Counted from the first letter of the stretch, positions 31,506 to 43,959 are shown. The stretch: DNA of 64,000 nt from Trachythela sp. YZ-2020 (GCA_016169945.1 JADLSH010000015.1:365198-429197), one strand, 5' to 3'. Made by a program: numbers and translations. The notes: a model not told the origin generated them from the letters alone.

Positions 31506-33258
31506 AAATACTATTAACTTTAAAGTTGTAAACAAATCAATTATTATGATAACAACTCTACTGATATAGGCAATACCGAATATTGGTTATTTTGGTTACA
31601 AACAAATTTAAATTCCGAATGCATCAGAAAAACATTCAATAAAATACTTAGTTTGTTTGACACCTATTTCAAGAATAGTTAGCGAAAACAGAGAGCTAGA
31701 TCATATCAAACACCGAATAATAGTCCTTTTCGACTATACCGAGCTTCCCGTGCAGATAATCCTCACTGGAAGTCTTTAATTAAATAACTAAATCAGACAG
31801 TATACTGAGTAAATTGGGAAAACTTGCTTAAAAATCAATAGTGAAAATGCATCTATTTAACATAGTTTACTAATTTCCTCTTCGTTTACATTAGAGAGGG
31901 AGGAGAGTCGCATGCTAAATAATGGCGATTATAATATTTATTATATTTATATATCTTGAAATCAGTGGTGTTTCTTGCAACTGATTGGTAAAAAGTAGTG
32001 CGATTAATTCCCAAACCACACAGTTTTAAATGACATTTGCAATAAAATGTAGTTTGTCTCATTTAAAAGAACTCGAAATATTTAGACTGAAATATCATAA
32101 ATCAGTGAGCTGTTCGCCATTTTGGATTGTTGTGGATATGTATATTACGTCACAACCAGGGTCACGCAAAGTTTTTCCCTAGACAACCACTGATCATTAT
32201 GAGCCCAAAAATATACTATCACTATGTCAAATAACAAATAAACTGAAAACGTTTAAAACATCTACTACTTGTTATTTGGTCACCTAAGAGCAGTTTTATA
32301 CGGCTAACCCTGCCTTGTGACGTTAACGAGATCAAGAATTTATCCAGCTCATTGTTTTCAGTCAAAATATTTCAAGAACTAAGCAAGATATGAAAAATCG
32401 GTAATAGGGTTTTATATATAATTTTAAGATTTCTTTCAAATGAGACAAGCTAAATTTTTATTGCCAATGTCCTTTAAGCTTTGCCGACATCATTTTGAGA
32501 TCCAATCGCATCATTTATCGGCCAATCAGATGCAAGTTTTTGCACTACGACCACCAATCAGATTGAATTATAGAATTCAGCTAACAAATCAATTTTTAAA
32601 GAAATGCAGTGATCTGGCAAATGACCAAATCTGGTCATCATGGATACTTTAGACTGTATCACTGTAGATTTTCTTGCTTAAATAGACATACAGGCTAGCT
32701 GAACAGTTAAAAACATCATAAATAAGAATGAGTTAATTATTTACGAAAAATATTCCTTGAAAGATTGTCGAACTGTCTACAAAAAGAAGTTGGGCTTGAG
32801 CAACGGCCAAACCCGAACACAATTACACTAAAAATGGAATCGTCGATCGTAGTGCGATGTTTATATGCACATAACAGAGGAAAAGTTATCAAATTACTTA
32901 CAGTGATATGTTTGAACTTACTTTTGTGATTTCTTAATTTTGGAAAATTGTTAGAAAGTTAGTGCCAGGTAACAGTGATAAAGCAATGTAAAAGTCAACT
33001 TTTTGCTATGCGACGGTTTATTGGGGAGTATTCAAAATTAATATAATAAAGTGAGTATTGAACTTCGTGTCGTGCCATTTAGGTCTGATATCAAACGCCT
33101 GATCACAAAATCAATCTCCATTATATATCATAATCTGTATGGCACATGCACAATGCATGTAGTGGAATAGTGTTTTTGGAACACACATTTACTTCATGCA
33201 CAGTGTAGGATAAACAACGAATTGAAGGAAACAAAGAAATTGAAAGTTGTCAACATAC
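31506..33258. other. TRPA intron without other features
   Basis: AT-rich; no repeat or gene recognised. The + frame at 32440-32652 has no family character. Confidence 0.5.
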
Positions 33259-33394
33259 CTTTCAACGGAGTGAAATCGTAGATGTATCCATAGTCGTCAT
33301 GCTCTCTCCACACAAATGCATTGAAAACATGTGCAACTGAATTCGGTCGTGATCGCCAACCGTCCCTACCATAAAATTTGTCTGAGCGAATTGC
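33259..33394 (-). CDS. TRPA-like exon: linker
   Basis: Starts phase 0 after TTTTTTTTCAG and ends phase 1 at GTATGT. AIRSDKFYGRDGWRSRPNSV then HDDYGYIYDFTPLK; the YIYDF-x-x-L stretch aligns with the YIEYNFKYL region between ankyrin repeats and S1 of TRPA1. Confidence 0.5.
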
Positions 33395-33608
33395 CTGAAA
33401 AAAAAAATGACTTTCCCGTAAATAGACCATTTGTTGGAAATACTACAAAAGGTGATGGGAAGAGGGCGGCAAACTGATGTAGGAGCCTAACCTGTAAGGC
33501 TACAGCGAATTAAGAGGAGGCAAGTGTTGGACGATCCAAAATTTGGCATATCGCCTGCTTCAAGTTGTTGAGGTTTTCCAATGGATAAATATCTAATTGA
33601 ATAATTAC

Positions 33609-34030
33609 CGCCCTCGCTGATCAAGGAATTCTCAGGAACGGGGATAATTTTAACCCTGGCATCAAGTCTAGATGAATAGTTTTACTCCGGTCTATCGAAA
33701 ACAGCGTTTTGTACTCTACTTTTGTAAGTCCTTCCCTGCCACAAGTTTTCAGGATTTCATCGACTATAATTCTGTATGTTTCGTCATCACATTGCGTTAT
33801 ACTCAGTAAATTCACTCCAATAGATTCATCTAGTGGTTTTACTCCGACTTCAAATAGGTACATCAGCAAACTTGTATGGTCTCTTCTTGCTGCATGCAAT
33901 AGCTGCAGGGGTGTTATCGTCTCTGTCTTTGACGTTTAAAATACTTGGCAGATGCTGGACGATCAGTTTAACTGTGGGCAATGAACCCGAATACGCCGCT
34001 GCGTGAAGAGCAGTCCAACCATTTTTATCA
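33609..34030 (-). pseudogene. TRPA-like ankyrin exon with frameshift and TGA
   Basis: Starts with one base completing a Cys codon, then DKNGWTALHAAAYSGSLPTV, a textbook ankyrin repeat, into VKDRDDNTP. After this the frame must change (near 33895-33905) to continue as LHAARRDHTSLLMYLFEVG. At 33621-33623 an in-frame TGA precedes a GTAATT donor at phase 0, the phase the next exon needs. The exon length leaves one surplus base. So there are two lesions, or a sequence error plus a missed alternative donor (for instance the weak GTACCT near 33860). Confidence 0.5.
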
Positions 34031-37000
34031 CTGCAAGGCATAAAAAATGAAATACGCTCTGATTTTAGAACTCGATTGCTAAAACACTAAACCAACTCAT
34101 AAGCCAATTTGAATTCTCGACTTCAATTTTTTCACCATTATTCCAAGTAATTGTCCGAAGGGATAGGGAATGTTGCTTTTTATTATATAGATATATACTG
34201 AGATTTCTTCTACGAATTAGCAGTGAATAAATATCGTTCTGTTTTAAGATTTAGCCAATAGAAAACGCGAACGATATTTCTTCACTGTTAAAAAACATCG
34301 TTTGTCATTCAGAACGATGAAATTTCACAGGTGATGAATTAAAATGATGATCCAGTAAAAAATGATGGCCGATTTATTTTGGGCAAGAAAATTAAAGTAT
34401 TCTGTAGAAGACTCAAAGAGATGTTAATTTACTCGAAAGCTTTCTTAGAACATAGAACGAGAACAGAAAAATTGACAAAATTCCAGCTGTTAATAAATAC
34501 ATCAGTCAATTTTTATGTCAGTTCGCTTTAAAGACGGCAAACAAATACGAGCCAACGTCGCTCCGAAATTTAGGCCAGCTTTGGACGAAATTTAAAGAAA
34601 AACAGAAAAACTTTATCTCTCAAGGCATCATAAAAATTTAACTACTGAAAAAGCAAGGAAAAGGGAAATAAAGCGAAAGCATCGGTAGCTTCAACGTACA
34701 AGTCATGAAGAAATACAAACAATGTACGATATATAATGTTTGGGTGTCATTTGTTTACTTGAAAATGTTTGTGTTATTAATACTCAATTTGGCAAGAAAT
34801 AGAACTTAGATTTAAAATAAAGTTTTAGCAAGACCTGTCGCTATGAAATGTTGTTGGCCAGAAAAAGTCACCTAAGCCTAAAGCTGAGTGGCTTCCCACG
34901 TACGAGCTGAAAAATAGAACATATCTCTTCGTTAACTTGATATTCCGTGACATGTTTTCAGTCTAGTAATCTCAGTATTTATAAAATAAACAAACAACGT
35001 ACCATCGAATGCGTGTGTACGCACGCATGCATTTACTATATTTTGTGAATGGAGCCATTAATATTTGACAACGCAAGTGATGAAATTAAGAAGTTTTTCA
35101 TGATTTGATATGTTCATGCAATCGAGGTATTGACGCGAGCAGGAAATAGCACGGAAACCTATGGGCGGTTGAATGCTGCCTACATTTCCCAAATACGTCA
35201 ACATACTTGGAAAAATGTGGGATCTCGGTTGCTCAGGATACTGTGTGTCCCAAAAGTAATACGCCCCACAATATTTTGTAGTTTTACTACGTTAGCTTTA
35301 ATGGAAGTTTATCTGTGGGGGACCTCCAGACCACCTCCACATTCCCACACCTTCACTTTACCACCTTCTTGTAAGGTACCATTTCCTTGATGCCCCTACC
35401 CTCCCAGCCCACCCCCCTCTTTAATGATTTCTTAAAAAAGGCCCTGGGTTTTTATGTAATGCTTAATAAACGAGAAGGAGTGTTTTATTAGGTTTAAAAC
35501 CACGAGCGCGCAGCGCGAGTGGTAATAGACCAGGTCGGACATATACCGGGCTAGGAAACGCAATAATAGCGCCTAACGACCGAGTGATACGCCACGCCCA
35601 CCAAACGCCCGTCGCATTCCGCGTTTCCGGTCAGCTTCATAAATGTAACAGGCGTTGAATTATATTCACAACAGGGATTTTTTAACTTCAAATTTCTCAG
35701 TCCATACTACGTGCAATTCCTTAGTTTTTTGATATTTTGGCAAAACGTTCACGTAGTTTGCAGTTGTAAACGACATAACTCGATTATCTTATTATCGAAA
35801 TCTCATACGAAAACAAGAGTATGGAAATATAATTGTGAGCGGCCGATCGCGCTCCCGTCATTTTTCGCTTCTCGTAAAAAGACACCACGAAACATCTTTC
35901 TGAAATTTGCGTATATTGTAGCAGGACAAATTTCCTACATGTGGTGAAATCTTCAGGTTGGTATTTTCAAAGGATTTCTCGAAAATATTTAATACGACAA
36001 GCGGTCATGAAGCAGCAAAGCCAAGAAGATTATTAAATTATTTAACGCAGGACGAACCAAACCCGTGTTATCCTGATTCTAAATGTCCAGCTATCTTTCA
36101 GTTGATGGCATACATACATTTGAATGTTTCACCAACTGAGTGAACGTCGTCAGTAAAATTTAATAATCTTCTTGGCTTTTCTGCTTCTTGACCGCCTCTC
36201 GTATTAAATATTTTCGAGAAATCCTTTGAAATGCAACGCTTTAAATATGGTTTTGTTGGTGTGCTCAGAAGTCGTTTTATTTTACTTGAGCGCGAACAAG
36301 TTGCTTCGACTTCCATTGTTTACGACTATTGAAATATACAACGTCACCGAAAAATCATAGTGTAAACACGTGAAATGAGGCGGGGATAGGTCAAAGGTGT
36401 TCGAAACTCAATAACTCATTTACATCAAAATATATCAACCTGAAAATTTCACCGGCCACATGTAGGAAATTTGTCCTGCTACAATATATGCAAATTTCAG
36501 AAAGGTGTTTCGTGGTGTCTTTTTACGAGAAGCGAAAAATGACGGGAGCGTGATCGGCCGCTCACAATTATAATTCCATACTGTTGTGTTTTTAACGATT
36601 TTTGAGGAGATAATCACGCACGAACTTCAGTTAAAAGGCCGCCAAAAATACTTCACTGAATATAGGTTTTCAATTACAATCCCTGTAATAAATATTGGCA
36701 CTTTTGACATTTACAGTGCCGAATTTCGCACCCGCCGCAATGAAAAGCTTACAGCCCCACCCCCGTCCCCAATTCAATGTTGTGCTCAGTCTGGTAGACT
36801 TAAAAGAGCTTACCGAACATTGTTTGTGGGGAAGGGGGATCTGAACATTACATTCTGATTTAAGTGTTGCAAGGATTTTTGACCAGGATTGTAGGCCTTT
36901 ACAGATTATCAGAGTCGTTTGTCTAAGTCTAAGTTAGTAGTTGAGGTTCTTCTTCAACAACCAAGAAAATATGTTATATATTTTTGGTAAACCAAGAAAA

Positions 37001-37080
37001 AAATTGTGAAACCTCTCGAGCAATTTTTTACAAAATGTCCCCGCGAGTTTATGGCGTGCAGCATACTATACTATACTTAC
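34031..37080. other. TRPA intron
   Basis: Holds the inverted repeat 35815-36590 and, at 35505-35530, a hairpin word ACGAGCGCGCAGCGCGAGTG. No gene is supported. Confidence 0.5.
35815..36590. repeat. Large imperfect inverted repeat
   Basis: 35815-35955 is repeated inverted at 36440-36590 (both carry GTGAGCGGCCGATC-like and TTTTTCGCTTCTCGT blocks). 35967-36041 is inverted at 36155-36235. The right side carries about 200 bp extra. Ends and target duplication are not clear. Probably a decayed foldback element. Confidence 0.5.
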
Positions 37081-37352
37081 CACTTTTTACTGCCAGGTAC
37101 TTCAATTTCCAGCAAATATTTCACGAGATCAGTTCTTCCTTTTAAAGCTGCTGTATTGAGCAATATATGTTTCGTTATTTGAACTGAGGGATCTTGATCA
37201 GACCTCGTGTATTCGACAGCATATTTAATGGCTTCTAACGAGACCTTCTCTATACATCTTTCACATGAAACGCAAGACAGAATATAGTCGCACTCTAATT
37301 TCTTCTCATGGTTATTAAAACGAACACTCCATTTGGCCAACATCTGAAGAGA
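37081..37352 (-). CDS. TRPA-like ankyrin exon
   Basis: 90 codons plus two bases between ATTTCAG and GTAAGT. Reads SLQMLAKWSVRFNNHEKKLE, a Cys-rich CVSCERCIEK patch and HILLNTAALKGRTDLVKYLL, an ankyrin repeat. Joins exactly to the following exon at KKC-DKNGWTAL. Confidence 0.5.
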
Positions 37353-37418
37353 CTGAAATTATATATACAATATTACCATCCTTATAAACAACCATACATG
37401 ACATTTTATCGCATAGGC

Positions 37419-37832
37419 AGGGAAACCCAGGGAAACCCAGGGAAACCCAGGGAAACCCAGGGAAACCCAGGGAAACCCAGGGAAACCCAGGGAAACCCAG
37501 GGAAACCCAGGGAAACCCAGGGAAAGCCAGGGAAACCCAGGGAAAGCCAGGGAAACCCAGGGAGACACACGGAAACCCAGGGAATCCCAGGAAAACCCAG
37601 GGAAATCCAGGGAAACCCAGGGAAACCCAGGGAAACCCAGGGAAACCCAGGGAAACCCAGGGAAACCCAGGGAAACCCAGGGAAACCCAGGGAAACCCAG
37701 GGAAATCCAGGGAAACCCAGGGAAACCCAGGGAAACCCAGGGAAACCCAGGGAAACCCGGGAAACCCAGGGAAACCCAGGGAAACCCAGGGAAACCCGGG
37801 GAACCCAGGGAAACCCGGGGAACCCAGGGAAC
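37419..37832. repeat. 10 bp minisatellite (GGGAAACCCA)n
   Basis: About 41 units of GGAAACCCAG in perfect 10 bp register from 37421 to about 37760; then 9-mer slips and GGGG variants, ending in a C-run. Single-base variants cluster at 37521-37610. Every unit has GGG and CCC, so both strands have regularly spaced G-triplets. The array begins 67 bp upstream of the TRPA 37352 acceptor in transcript orientation. Long open frames in this array are artefacts of the period. Confidence 0.5.
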
Positions 37833-38584
37833 CCCCCCCCCCACCGCCACAAAAAAGGTATTAGTGAATGGGCTTAACCCTACTCGCTCTCAAAAATATT
37901 GATCAAAGCGGGAGAACTAAATATGAAACATGCATATGCCATATTGTCCGCTGGCAGAAGTACAAATTGGGAAAATAAACAATGTTTTATCTCAAATCCC
38001 CAGGGCGCAGGAAACACCATTTCCCAAGCTCTACATGTCAAAGCTTTCCGGCGGAGCATGCCCCCGGCCATAATCCTTAGAGTTTGTCTAGCTCCCCAAA
38101 CAAACCATTTTCTTGCCGCTTATATGTGGGGTTATCTGTACTTGAATTCGCGCTAAGCTCCCTTTTAAAAATTCCACGTACTATTTCACATAGGGAATTA
38201 TATATGGAATTGGAATATTTCAAGTATGAAAATGCATATTTACTATGTGAAATTCATAGCTTTCAAATATGAAATTTGAGTTTCACATTCTATTCTTTCA
38301 CATGGAGTGAAGGCTATTCTTTCATATGTGAAAGTTAATTTCACAATGAAATCAATTTTCACATTTCATATGTGGATTTGGAACAGTTTCCATGCCAAAA
38401 AATGTTTTCACACGTGAGAACCTATGTGACATTTTTGCAAGGGCTTATTCAACATCTTAGAATTTTTATCATTTGCTCGTCCGTGTACTACACGTGTACA
38501 TTTTTTTCTTTTTAATAATAATTATTTATTGTTTCTTATGCAGTGTCTCAAGCTATAAAATACTACCAAATTTCTAGTTCATAC
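37833..38584. other. TRPA intron with a palindromic-word region
   Basis: 38165-38435 is described separately; nothing else recognisable. Confidence 0.5.
38165..38435. repeat. Cluster of TTTCACATATGTGAAA-type palindromic words
   Basis: Within 270 bp about ten half-sites or palindromes built on TTTCA(C/T)AT and ATGTGAAA occur, for example TTCATATGTGAAAG and TTTCACATTTCATATGTG. This is not a simple tandem repeat: spacing is irregular and both strands are used. It may be a decayed palindromic MITE or a cluster of sites for a dimeric factor. Confidence 0.5.
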
Positions 38585-38671
38585 CTCGCCTACACTGGCC
38601 ACAGCAGCATAATGTAAAGCAGTACATTCGTTTCGGTCAACTTTATTGATAATATCAACAGTTTCGCTTGC
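38585..38671 (-). CDS. TRPA-like ankyrin exon (short)
   Basis: 29 codons, phase 0 on both sides, ATTGTAG acceptor and GTATGA donor. ASETVDIINKVDRNECTALH then YAAVASVGE: the core of an ankyrin repeat (D-x-x-x-x-TALHYAA). Confidence 0.5.
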
Positions 38672-39204
38672 CTACAATGATACGAAAAACAAATTACTAC
38701 ATGGAAATAGAATTGGCGAATACATTCTTGACTACTAATTGCTCCATTTATGATTTAAATATTAACCTTTAATATTAAGATTTTTCTCTTCAGATGCTGA
38801 GCATTAACTGCGAGTTCGGTATATATGAAGTGATGCCATCATGCATCATTCCTGCCAGAGGGACTAAGTTGCATTTTTGCAACTGCTCCTGCCTAGGTCT
38901 AAAAATTGTATATAAATTTCCGTTCGAGTATTCCATCCACTAACACCTTCTGCTGTATTTAAATGTCTAGTCGCCTACAGGTGCACGTGCATGCTGTAAA
39001 ACAGGTACACAATGCAGGAACTTATATCTAAACATGCAAAATTATTATTTACATTGACGTATTACTGGAAAAAATTTCAACTGTTACAAGAGAATGTAAT
39101 GTAACCAAATGAATTGTCTTAGAAATCCTTTCTTAATGTGACTCCTTTTCCAAATCAAGCACCGAATTGCTTAAAATGGTAAATGAATTAACTGTTCATT
39201 TTAC
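38672..39204. other. TRPA intron without features
   Basis: No repeat or gene recognised. Confidence 0.5.
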
Positions 39205-39367
39205 CTCATCAAATATTTCTTCAGCTGTATTCAACAAATACTCTAGAAGTTTAGGATACTTCACTGCATGATGAAAAACACCTCTGCCTAAACTGTCAGT
39301 AAATGGGCGACCATAATTTGTTTTCAAGATTATTGAAACCAATTCATGATTGTTTAGTTCCACAGCT
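39205..39367 (-). CDS. TRPA-like ankyrin exon
   Basis: One base plus 54 codons between AATTTTAG and a GTAAAA donor. AVELNNHELVSIILKTNYGR and GRGVFHHAVKYPKLLEYLLN, the second an ankyrin-type repeat. It joins in phase to the exon at 45620 (VR-AVELNN). Confidence 0.5.
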
Positions 39368-41212
39368 CTAAAATTAAAAAAGGGAAAACCCATATATTAT
39401 TATTATAGCCTAAAATATTTTTGCCCTAATTTCAAATATTTAACTATTGGGTATAACTTTTGACTAAAGTATTAACAAAGTTAAGAAGATAGATATTTTG
39501 TTAAGGGTTGGGATTTCGTGTAACGGTTGCATTGCGTTGCGTTGCGTTGTGGCCTGTTTTCTTATTTAACTTCGTCAGTATTTGTACATCATTATCTTAC
39601 GCATTTATATGGTATATTTGTAATGAATAACTAAGCCGTGTAACCATGTAAAAGTATTAGCGTTAAGTGTGAGAAACTCCGCGAAATGTTTAAAACCTGT
39701 TTCCATTGCACATTTTAACCAATTTCTTTCAAATTTCATAAAATCACGCTATGTCCTGTCCTGTCATGTCATGGAAATGTTTTGATAACTTTCGTCTCGG
39801 TGGAAATGATTCGTCAATTCCCAAAAAGGTTATTGACAGATTAACTTGACTTGACCTGCTATATATCAACCTAATTTAAATCAAGAAGCAAGGCAAGCTT
39901 TTTTAAATACAGTACAAATATCCTGCATCATTCAAGCTTTGTTACAGATCAAGTTCACTTCTTAAATGTATTAAAATCATGCCATTTGTATTTTTAACAC
40001 TATTTGTGTTTATCAACAATAGTACATGATCATTCCTTGACCCTTCTATATTCAACATCACCTCATACCATAAGGCGCAGCTTGGCATTCTTTACCCAAA
40101 CTGTTGTGACTGAGGCAATAAACATGTGTACAAAAAATAAATATATAAACAATAAAAATGTAGTTGAAACTCGGCCATACCTAATCAACTGGTAGTCGTT
40201 TTATTCAATCAGAGCCAGAGCTCTAATTATTTTCAAGAGATGCTCGGTCTCCTAATAGGCCTATTACCTAATGGAGCTTTGGCGCAATGCATGCCGGTAT
40301 TGTGGTATCAAATTCACTTCCTCGAGAAATTTTGTTTTCATGGCGGCAATTTTGTTTCAAAGAACAAATGACTAATTTTCTATCCAATCTACGTCACGAT
40401 CGTTGTTATTTTTATCGCTGTGTGTAAAGAGAAGCCTTGGTTAAATTATGTGCAAATTAAAAGGAATTTTTTCCTGCACGTATTACGGAGAAAACAGCCT
40501 TGAAAGGACGCCGTGAGTGAGCACAATTCGAACATATTCATCGTTTTAGAATCGATTTGCTCAACGTTTTCAGGTATTGCATTGTTGTAAGAGACCGGCA
40601 GTAAACGATTTTGCTCTGGGAATATTCTCATGTTGTCTATCTATGCTGATCATGTATTTTTCATATGAATATTTCTCGATTGATCATACGTTTTATGGCC
40701 ATATTTTGCGACTTAAAATTCATACTAAAACCTGACTTAGAATGCTCTAAACAATGGCCTTTGTGACGTACAAGCACAGAGCTTTTCTTGTGTTTTGGCG
40801 CGATTATTTATATTACATATCCGCTAGTTTTTCCATGAGTTAAAGCAGTTTTTGTAAATGTTTTTCTACTTGGAATGCCTTGGTTCTTTCATTCTACAAG
40901 TAAACAGTAGGTTTTTTTAATTCGAAAGTCATAAAACACACTCTAAATATTTTTAAAAAGCTGCAGGATTTTAGTTTTAGCATTTATACATCAGATACAT
41001 AAGTTTCAGCATTGCATTCAGGTATTAAGTCATAGTTAAATATATTTCTGTTTATAAATTATTAAACCTATAGCACCGTATTAATTCAATATTAAAAGTT
41101 GGTAGTCTGTAAAGATTTACTGTACATATTGTGTATTTAAATCAAACTGTAAATAGTACTTTCTGAATAAGTGTAACTCGAAGTGCGGCTTAGGTTATTG
41201 TATTTTTTAAAT
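39368..41212. other. Large TRPA intron, first part
   Basis: Contains a GCGTT run near 39535 and a segment at 39858-39905 resembling 17450-17485 (ATATCAACCT...AAGCAAGG), a dispersed repeat. A - strand frame at 40446-40631 (MRIFPEQNRLLPVSYNNAIP) is open but has no supporting splice or family signal. Confidence 0.5.
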
Positions 41213-42975
41213 ATTCAATTGTAACCCCCACCCTCCAACATCGGGAAATGGTGGGAAGATAGTCTTAATACCTCCATACTAAACAATGGCCTGACTCCCT
41301 GAGGAAGACTGAACTGACTAACCCTGGTTAGTCAACCCACGTGGGAAAGATTTCAATTGATTTATTGAACAAAAAATAACTTTTAAAATTGATTAATTCT
41401 TGTTCAATATTTTCAAACACTGAAACACAATGTGTACACATGCATGGCAGAACCACTCTCTTTCAAACTATTGCAAATTATTTTTCTATTCTGTGAGAAA
41501 ACAAATTCTGAAATAATTCAGGAACTATTTTCATTGTGTTACTGTGTAGAAAACCAAACAGGAAAACAAACCGATAATATTTAACTAAATTTGCTTAATA
41601 TTTCAGATCATGTGTTTAGATCAGACTTAACAGGCAAACCCTAGACTGTGACCAGGCTGTATAGCTAACCCCCCCTATACGTTCCCCCATAATAATAATA
41701 ATTTAATATGCTCCACATTCGGGAAGGCTCGGGAATCCATATTAACCCATTAGCTGGAATACGCCCAGATGTGCCCTACTTTAGTATTTATTCTGTCTAA
41801 CGCCCGACAATTTTTCTCGTCAGTGGTAGGGTACTGTCAGTTAATGGGTCAACAGATGCACCCTACTTTCATAATTTTCAGCACTCTGTCTAACGCCAGA
41901 GGATATTACTTGTCAGTGGCAGTGGCGTAGGAACCGGAGGGCACATGACCCCCCAACTTTTCTTCAAAGTACCCCTTTCTCCAGCTAATTCAAAGTGCCC
42001 TTTACTGATAGAAGAGGTGCCCTTAAGAAGTGCCCCCCCCCCCACACCTTGAAGTAACTGCATGATCAGTGGTGGGGTACTGACAGTTATTAGGAAACCC
42101 CCACTTTGTCATGATTAACTAACAGTTAATAGAGAAAAAATGCCCCACATTTCCCCACCATTCCTCAAGGTGGAGGAAGTGGGGGTTACAACTGACAACT
42201 GTATTCAGTGAGTATTCAGTGGAATAAGTGCAAATGACAACTCTGGGTCTCTACAACTCTTTTTCTAACAGTGTGGCACACAATCCACCCCCCTCCCCCC
42301 TTCCTTGACACATACAATAGTATTCTTAGCCTTATATTTTGTCAATTGTAAATCCCAATCCCCCACCTCAGGGAATGGTGAGGTGTTTTTCCTCTATTGA
42401 CTGTTACTAAAGCCTGACTAGGTGGGGAATTTCCATTATCCTGGATTCTCGACCCTGGAATTGGAGCATATTAAATATGGGGAAACGTTTAGGGGGATTG
42501 GCTATACAGTCTAGTCACAGTCTAAGGTTGGCCTGCTAAGCCTGATCTAAACTCACGATCTGAAATATTGAGCAAATTAAATCAAATATTATCTGTTTGT
42601 TTTCCAGCATGTTTGTTTTTCTACACAGTGGCACAATGAAAATACTCAAAATAGTTCCTGGATTAGTTAAGAATTTGATTTCTCACAGAATAGCAAAATA
42701 ATTTGAAAGAGAGTGGTCCAACATCGGGAAAAGGTGGGAAGATAGATCTTAATACTTCCATACTAAACAATTGCCTGACTTCCTGAGGAAGACTGAACTG
42801 AATAACTCCGGTTAATCTCCCAACCCATGGGGGAAAGATTTAAAGACATTCAATTGATTTATTGAACGAAGAATATATTTGAAAATGTATGAATTCTTGT
42901 TCAATATTTTCAAACACTGAAACACAATGCTGTACACATGCAGGCAGGAGGGTGGGGATTGCAATTGACAAGTGA
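41213..42975. repeat. 1.76 kb composite inverted and direct repeat
   Basis: Ends are inverted (CAATTGTAACCCCCACCCTC against GGAGGGTGGGGATTGCAATT). Inside, 41400-41690 is inverted at 42470-42720, while 41237-41370 recurs in direct orientation at 42718-42862. So one arm was copied in both orientations. No coding frame. Target duplication not found. Confidence 0.5.
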
Positions 42976-43076
42976 ATTTAAACAGGCAGGTTCACTTTGT
43001 TGCAGCTGTTCGTTTGTTTCTTTCAAAGTGCTTGGTTCATCACCATTACAATAATTTAATCTACTGTATACAGGGT

Positions 43077-43519
43077 GTACCCAAAAAAGGCTACCTTTTC
43101 AAATTCAAATTAGCATGTTAATTCAAGCAACCTATTGTAGTTCTTTGAAATTCATTATCGCTTTTGAACTACGAATGCGTAAAAACACACAGTTTTATAC
43201 ACATGGGATATTAAGAAAAGCTTCCAATTGATGAATAAGTTATAAAACCTGTTTTAGATTATTAATTGCGTTCAAACATACATTTCATATAAAATTTGAC
43301 GAGTTAAATTCAACGCAAATTCAACGCAAATTCAACATCTAAACAGGACTTAAACAAATACAAAACGCTTCTGAACGCTTTCCAAACGCAGACTTGAAGT
43401 TATTCTTAATCACCCGTGTGTGCATGCACTTAAAGCCCTTTGAAATTGAACACAATAGGTTGTTTGAATTAACACGCTCATTTGAATTTGAAAAGGTAGC
43501 CTTTTTTGGGACAACTTGT
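43077..43519. mobile_element. Mariner-type MITE 1 (TA-flanked)
   Basis: Ends CAGGGTGTACCCAAAAAAGG and CCTTTTTTGGGACAACTTG, flanked by TA. Terminal 40 bp are inverted repeats (AAGGTAGCC / GGCTACCTT). No transposase. First in a row of TA-flanked elements. Confidence 0.5.
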
Positions 43520-43524
43520 AAATA

Positions 43525-43955
43525 CAGGGTGTATCAAAAAAACTGCAAATACCATAATTTGTATGCACGAGATCATACATTAGAATTTCAATGGCTGTGC
43601 AAATAATTACGCTTCTGGGATTTGAAAATACGTTTCCCAGGGGTATCAAAACAAGCACACAAAGTGAATTAAACTTATGAGTTCGATTACGAATGGCTCA
43701 GTTTACGAATGACTGCTGTCGAGTTTTGAGTTTGGGCGTACTTTAAAACAAGAAATACTCTTTGCTCTGTTGTTAGCTGAGCCATTCGTAATCGAACTAA
43801 TTTTAATTCACTTTGTGTGCTTATTTTGATAGTACTGCACGTGGAAACGTATTTTCAAATCCCAGAAGCGTAATTATTTGCACAGCCATTGAAATTCTAA
43901 TGTATGATCTCGTGCATACAAATTATTGTATTTGCAGTTTTTTTGATACACCCTG
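43525..43955. mobile_element. Mariner-type MITE 2 (TA-flanked)
   Basis: Ends CAGGGTGTATCAAAAAAACT and its complement, TA on both sides; arms of about 190 bp. A related copy with a different centre is at 43376+10 kb (53376-53848). Confidence 0.5.
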
Positions 43956-43959
43956 TATA

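Noticed and set aside
37419..37832. CRISPR-like array or telomeric repeat
   Set aside because: There are no unique spacers, the unit is 10 bp without interruption, and it is not a known telomere motif (TTAGGG); interstitial position in an intron.
37308..37877. Long open frames on both strands (up to 189 codons) with Gly/Pro-rich repeats
   Set aside because: They are produced by a 10 bp minisatellite with no stop in several frames; no start context, splice or domain supports a protein.
40446..40631. - strand frame as an extra TRPA exon
   Set aside because: No ankyrin pattern, and exons 45620-45920 and 39205-39367 already join in phase without it.
43410..43658. - strand frame also seen near 43.8 kb and 53.4 kb (NVFSNPRSVIICTAIEILMY)
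   Set aside because: It recurs only because it lies in the TIR of mariner-type MITEs; present on opposite strands in the two arms.
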